From the IMG/VR virus record IMGVR_UViG_3300006752_000113, positions 1 to 32,527 of that record: 32,527 nt of DNA; one strand, 5' to 3'. Below, in pieces: positions 31,228-32,527 of the stretch. The DNA is from a virus. The notes beneath the pieces are model-generated. The model did no database searches and had not been told where the DNA came from. It saw only the letters and a program-made list of their open reading frames with translations. The first letter of the stretch is position 1. Every line of letters begins with the position of its first letter. The position numbers and the translations under genes were made by a program.

Positions 31228-31416
31228 ATGGCTGGAATAAAAAAGCGTGGGCTTGTTACTAGACATCATATCAGAACACATGACGACCGTGAAGTTGTAC
31301 CTTGCAGACTTGTAGGATCTAATGGCGGTAAAGGTGTTATGGTAGCACAGTACAAAGACACAAGAGACCTTGTACTAGATGCAGAACAAAAACCCGTTAT
31401 GTATAATCGCTGTTAG
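31228..31416 (+). CDS. Small basic hypothetical protein, 62 aa
   Basis: Basic N-terminal half (IKKRGLVTRHHIRTHDDR), then a short beta-like segment (EVVPCRLVGSNGGKGVMVA) and a C-terminal ending Asn-Arg-Cys. An AAAGGA site lies 6 nt before the ATG. It ends 20 nt from the convergent minus-strand gene. Function unknown; nucleic-acid binding is possible from charge. Confidence 0.68.
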   Translation: MAGIKKRGLVTRHHIRTHDDREVVPCRLVGSNGGKGVMVAQYKDTRDLVLDAEQKPVMYNRC

Positions 31417-31435
31417 TTACATTAGGCTTATAGAA

Positions 31436-31573
31436 TTACTTGTTCTTGCGTAGCTTACGCAATCGCCCCCATCGACGTGTAGTAACTCCTTCTACAATAT
31501 TTTTTGTGAGTTTTCTTCTTTTACGAGCTTGTGTGCTGCGATGCAGTCTAAGAGACTTACCAACTTTTTTCAT
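31436..31573 (-). CDS. Very basic micro-protein, 45 aa
   Basis: Minus-strand open frame starting 27 nt downstream of the tRNA 3' end, with AGAGGG about 8 nt before the ATG. About 19 of 45 residues are Lys or Arg, in patches RKRRK (17-21) and RRWGRLRKLRKNK (33-45), with few acidic residues. It probably binds RNA or DNA. Its position behind a tRNA on one transcript suggests RNA binding or host takeover, but only composition and context support that. Confidence 0.66.
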   Translation of the reverse strand: MKKVGKSLRLHRSTQARKRRKLTKNIVEGVTTRRWGRLRKLRKNK

Positions 31574-31599
31574 AACTAGTTCCCTCTATAATACAATTC

Positions 31600-31676
31600 T
31601 GGCGCGGCTAAAGAGATTCGAACTCCTGACCTTAGGTTCCGCAAACCTACGCTCTATCCAGCTGAGCTATAGCCGC
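31600..31676 (-). tRNA. tRNA-Arg, anticodon GCG
   Basis: 77-nt cloverleaf read on the minus strand. Acceptor GCGGCTA pairs perfectly with TAGCCGC, then discriminator G and encoded CCA. D-arm GCTC/GAGC with GG and A20 in the loop (an Arg identity base). Anticodon stem TAGGT/ACCTA with loop TTGCGGA, anticodon GCG for CGC/CGU. T-arm AGGAG/CTCTT with loop TTCGAAT. A sigma70-type promoter lies 5' of it. GCG is unusual because bacteria normally read CGU/CGC/CGA with an ACG (inosine) tRNA; this tRNA may supplement a codon shortage. Confidence 0.92.
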
Positions 31677-31687
31677 CTATATTAATA

Positions 31688-31716
31688 ATTATACCACATT
31701 TACGCAAAGAAGTCAA
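31688..31716 (-). promoter_or_regulatory. Sigma70-type promoter for tRNA-Arg and the basic micro-protein
   Basis: Read on the minus strand: TTGACT (31711-31716), 17-base spacer, TATAAT (31688-31693). Start expected about 7 nt downstream, just before the tRNA acceptor stem. It is divergent from the late motif at 31724-31731. Confidence 0.8.
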
Positions 31717-31723
31717 CTGTTAT

Positions 31724-31731
31724 TTTAAATA
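31724..31731 (+). promoter_or_regulatory. Late promoter variant TTTAAATA, leaderless layout
   Basis: TTTAAATA ends 5 nt (CTAGC) before ATG at 31737, again placing the expected RNA start at the initiation codon. The 5-nt tract CTAGC is close to the CTAGT before the 3116 gene. Confidence 0.58.
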
Positions 31732-31736
31732 CTAGC

Positions 31737-32090
31737 ATGACACAAGAACAGGTCTTATTTGCCATTATATCTTGGATAGTGCTTACAACTGTAGTGTATA
31801 CGGTGGTAGGTTGGAAGAACATACGCAACTGTTATGCTATGTGGTTCACTCGAGAGTATTGGACAAACTATAATATAATCGAAGCAGCAAGTTGGATAGC
31901 CAAGGCCATCATAATCATACCGGGTCTGATATTTGGCATTCAAATTTGGCAGTTCTATTTTGTAGCACTTTTTACAAGCCTAACGTTAATTTGGGCCAGT
32001 AACAAGAAGCTGCTGCCCACGCTGGTTGGATTCAACACACTATGGATATGGCTGAGCATGATGGTTATAGCACAGCAGGTAATACAATGA
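31737..32090 (+). CDS. Membrane protein, 117 aa
   Basis: Mostly hydrophobic with about four spans: 7-25 (LFAIISWIVLTTVVYTVVGW), 52-70 (WIAKAIIIIPGLIFGIQIW), 72-88 (FYFVALFTSLTLIWASN) and 95-115. Aromatic-rich loops lie between. It overlaps the next membrane-protein gene by ATGA, so the two probably work as a pair. No family is recognised. Confidence 0.75.
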   Translation: MTQEQVLFAIISWIVLTTVVYTVVGWKNIRNCYAMWFTREYWTNYNIIEAASWIAKAIIIIPGLIFGIQIWQFYFVALFTSLTLIWASNKKLLPTLVGFNTLWIWLSMMVIAQQVIQ

Positions 32091-32389
32091 ATATAGTATT
32101 TTGGACGGGCTTCGCAGTAATGGTATTAAACGAAGGGTTTGTGATCATGCGACACGTACACCCTTGGTTTGCATGGCAAAGAGAACGATTAATCAGAACA
32201 TACGGTGCAAAATGGAAACGTTTTCATGCCACACTGGACTATGTATGGATAGGTGGTGTAACTGTGGGCGTAGCACTTGACTACACCAATTGGAAGTTCT
32301 ATGCTACTGTGCTGGCCGTGTTCTGGGGATTTGTTGCTGTAAGTGTGTATCTCCCTCTGCTCATCAAAAAGATAGCCGCGAAGCGGTAA
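32087..32389 (+). CDS. Membrane protein, 100 aa
   Basis: Hydrophobic spans at about 3-18 (IVFWTGFAVMVLNEGF), 49-65 (YVWIGGVTVGVALDY) and 70-92 (FYATVLAVFWGFVAVSVYLPLL), with a basic cytoplasmic-type loop (RERLIRTYGAKWKRFHA) and end (KKIAAKR). ATG at 32087 overlaps the previous TGA. Its final codons run into the first GCGAAGC hairpin repeat. Function unknown. Confidence 0.74.
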   Translation: MNIVFWTGFAVMVLNEGFVIMRHVHPWFAWQRERLIRTYGAKWKRFHATLDYVWIGGVTVGVALDYTNWKFYATVLAVFWGFVAVSVYLPLLIKKIAAKR

Positions 32390-32441
32390 GCTCAAAAAGC
32401 TGCGAAGCAGTTCGCGATTTTTAAAGAAGCTGCGAAGCAGC
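32376..32441 (+). repeat. Three GCGAAGC mini-hairpin repeats
   Basis: CCGCGAAGCGG (32376-32386), then AAGCTGCGAAGCAG twice as an exact 14-base direct repeat (32397-32410 and 32427-32440), the last extended to a perfect GCTGC-GAA-GCAGC. Each is a stem closed by the GAA loop of the unusually stable d(GCGAAGC) mini-hairpin. The first overlaps the end of the membrane-protein gene. Confidence 0.8.
32402..32422 (+). terminator. Possible terminator within the repeat cluster
   Basis: GCGAA (32402-32406) can instead pair with TTCGC (32411-32415) around a GCAG loop and is followed by GATTTTT, a weak intrinsic-terminator layout. It competes with the second mini-hairpin, so the fold is ambiguous. Confidence 0.4.
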
Positions 32442-32527
32442 GTAGCGATAGCGCAGCAAAACGGTAGCGACATCACTGACCCCGTGACTGTTCACTAGAG
32501 TTTCACCTAGTGTAATCCCTGACTGAA
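32442..32527. other. Non-coding window end with inverted repeats
   Basis: No convincing gene on either strand. CACTAG (32493-32498) and CTAGTG (32507-32512) form a perfect 6-bp inverted repeat around an 8-nt loop. TCAC/GTGA pairing is possible around a C-rich loop just before it. AGCGA-type short repeats occur at the left side. It may be regulatory for a gene beyond the window. Confidence 0.45.

Noticed and set aside
31440-31685. Plus-strand 81-codon frame
   Set aside because: It runs over the minus-strand tRNA and the basic micro-protein, and its product looks like random arginine-rich sequence.
32189-32476. Minus-strand frame with LLRS repeats
   Set aside because: The repeats are the GCGAAGC hairpins read in reverse and the frame lies opposite a membrane-protein gene.
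1-32527. CRISPR array, transposase, integrase, attachment site
   Set aside because: No regularly spaced repeats with spacers and no matching protein motifs were found.

Overview
The window is a tightly packed, AT-rich segment of a T4-superfamily marine myovirus (cyanophage/pelagiphage type). The evidence is a set of T4 replication and recombination genes: gp32, UvsX, UvsY, UvsW, a gp61-type primase and a gp41-type helicase. T4-like late promoters (TATAAATA and variants) are present, genes overlap by ATGA or TAATG, and a phage tRNA is present. No photosynthesis gene is visible, so the sequence alone does not separate a SAR11 host from a cyanobacterial one.

Layout: (1) 1-3080, recombination core: terminator, a stacked early/late promoter, gp32, a structured RNA spacer, uvsX, a small acidic gene and uvsY. 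(2) 3116-11009, a late-promoter-led run of ten sugar genes: a nucleotidylyltransferase-cupin fusion, five paralogous capsule-type glycosyltransferase-like proteins, two DXD-type glycosyltransferases, an FkbM methyltransferase and an unknown. (3) 11041-14818, a helicase-associated unknown, UvsW and small conserved genes. (4) 14857-20170, a second glycan block: cupin, DXD glycosyltransferase, NAD-dependent epimerase, short UDP-sugar dehydrogenase, two FkbM-type methyltransferases and a third methyltransferase. (5) 20213-23970, two tiny lipoproteins, a possible clamp-loader-type protein, a zinc-finger protein, a miniature DnaE-like polymerase-core protein, a membrane protein, a cupin, a 2OG-Fe(II) oxygenase and a small membrane protein. 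(6) 23967-25273, a minus-strand gene divergent from a probable virion protein. (7) 25309-29993, primase, small membrane proteins, a NodU/CmcH-type carbamoyltransferase and the gp41 helicase. (8) 29998-32389, nucleotidyltransferase, GNAT-like protein, a divergent minus-strand tRNA-Arg plus tiny basic protein, and two membrane proteins. The last 140 bases hold GCGAAGC mini-hairpin repeats.

The sugar genes together look like a phage-encoded route that makes, assembles and decorates (oxidises, methylates, carbamoylates, hydroxylates) a glycan. Its target (host surface, virion or DNA) cannot be read from the sequence. A second pattern is promoter placement. Three sigma70-type promoters have the -10 exactly 6 nt before ATG, and four TAAATA-type late motifs end exactly 5 nt before ATG, so both classes predict leaderless mRNAs. 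Other genes have normal leaders and Shine-Dalgarno sites.
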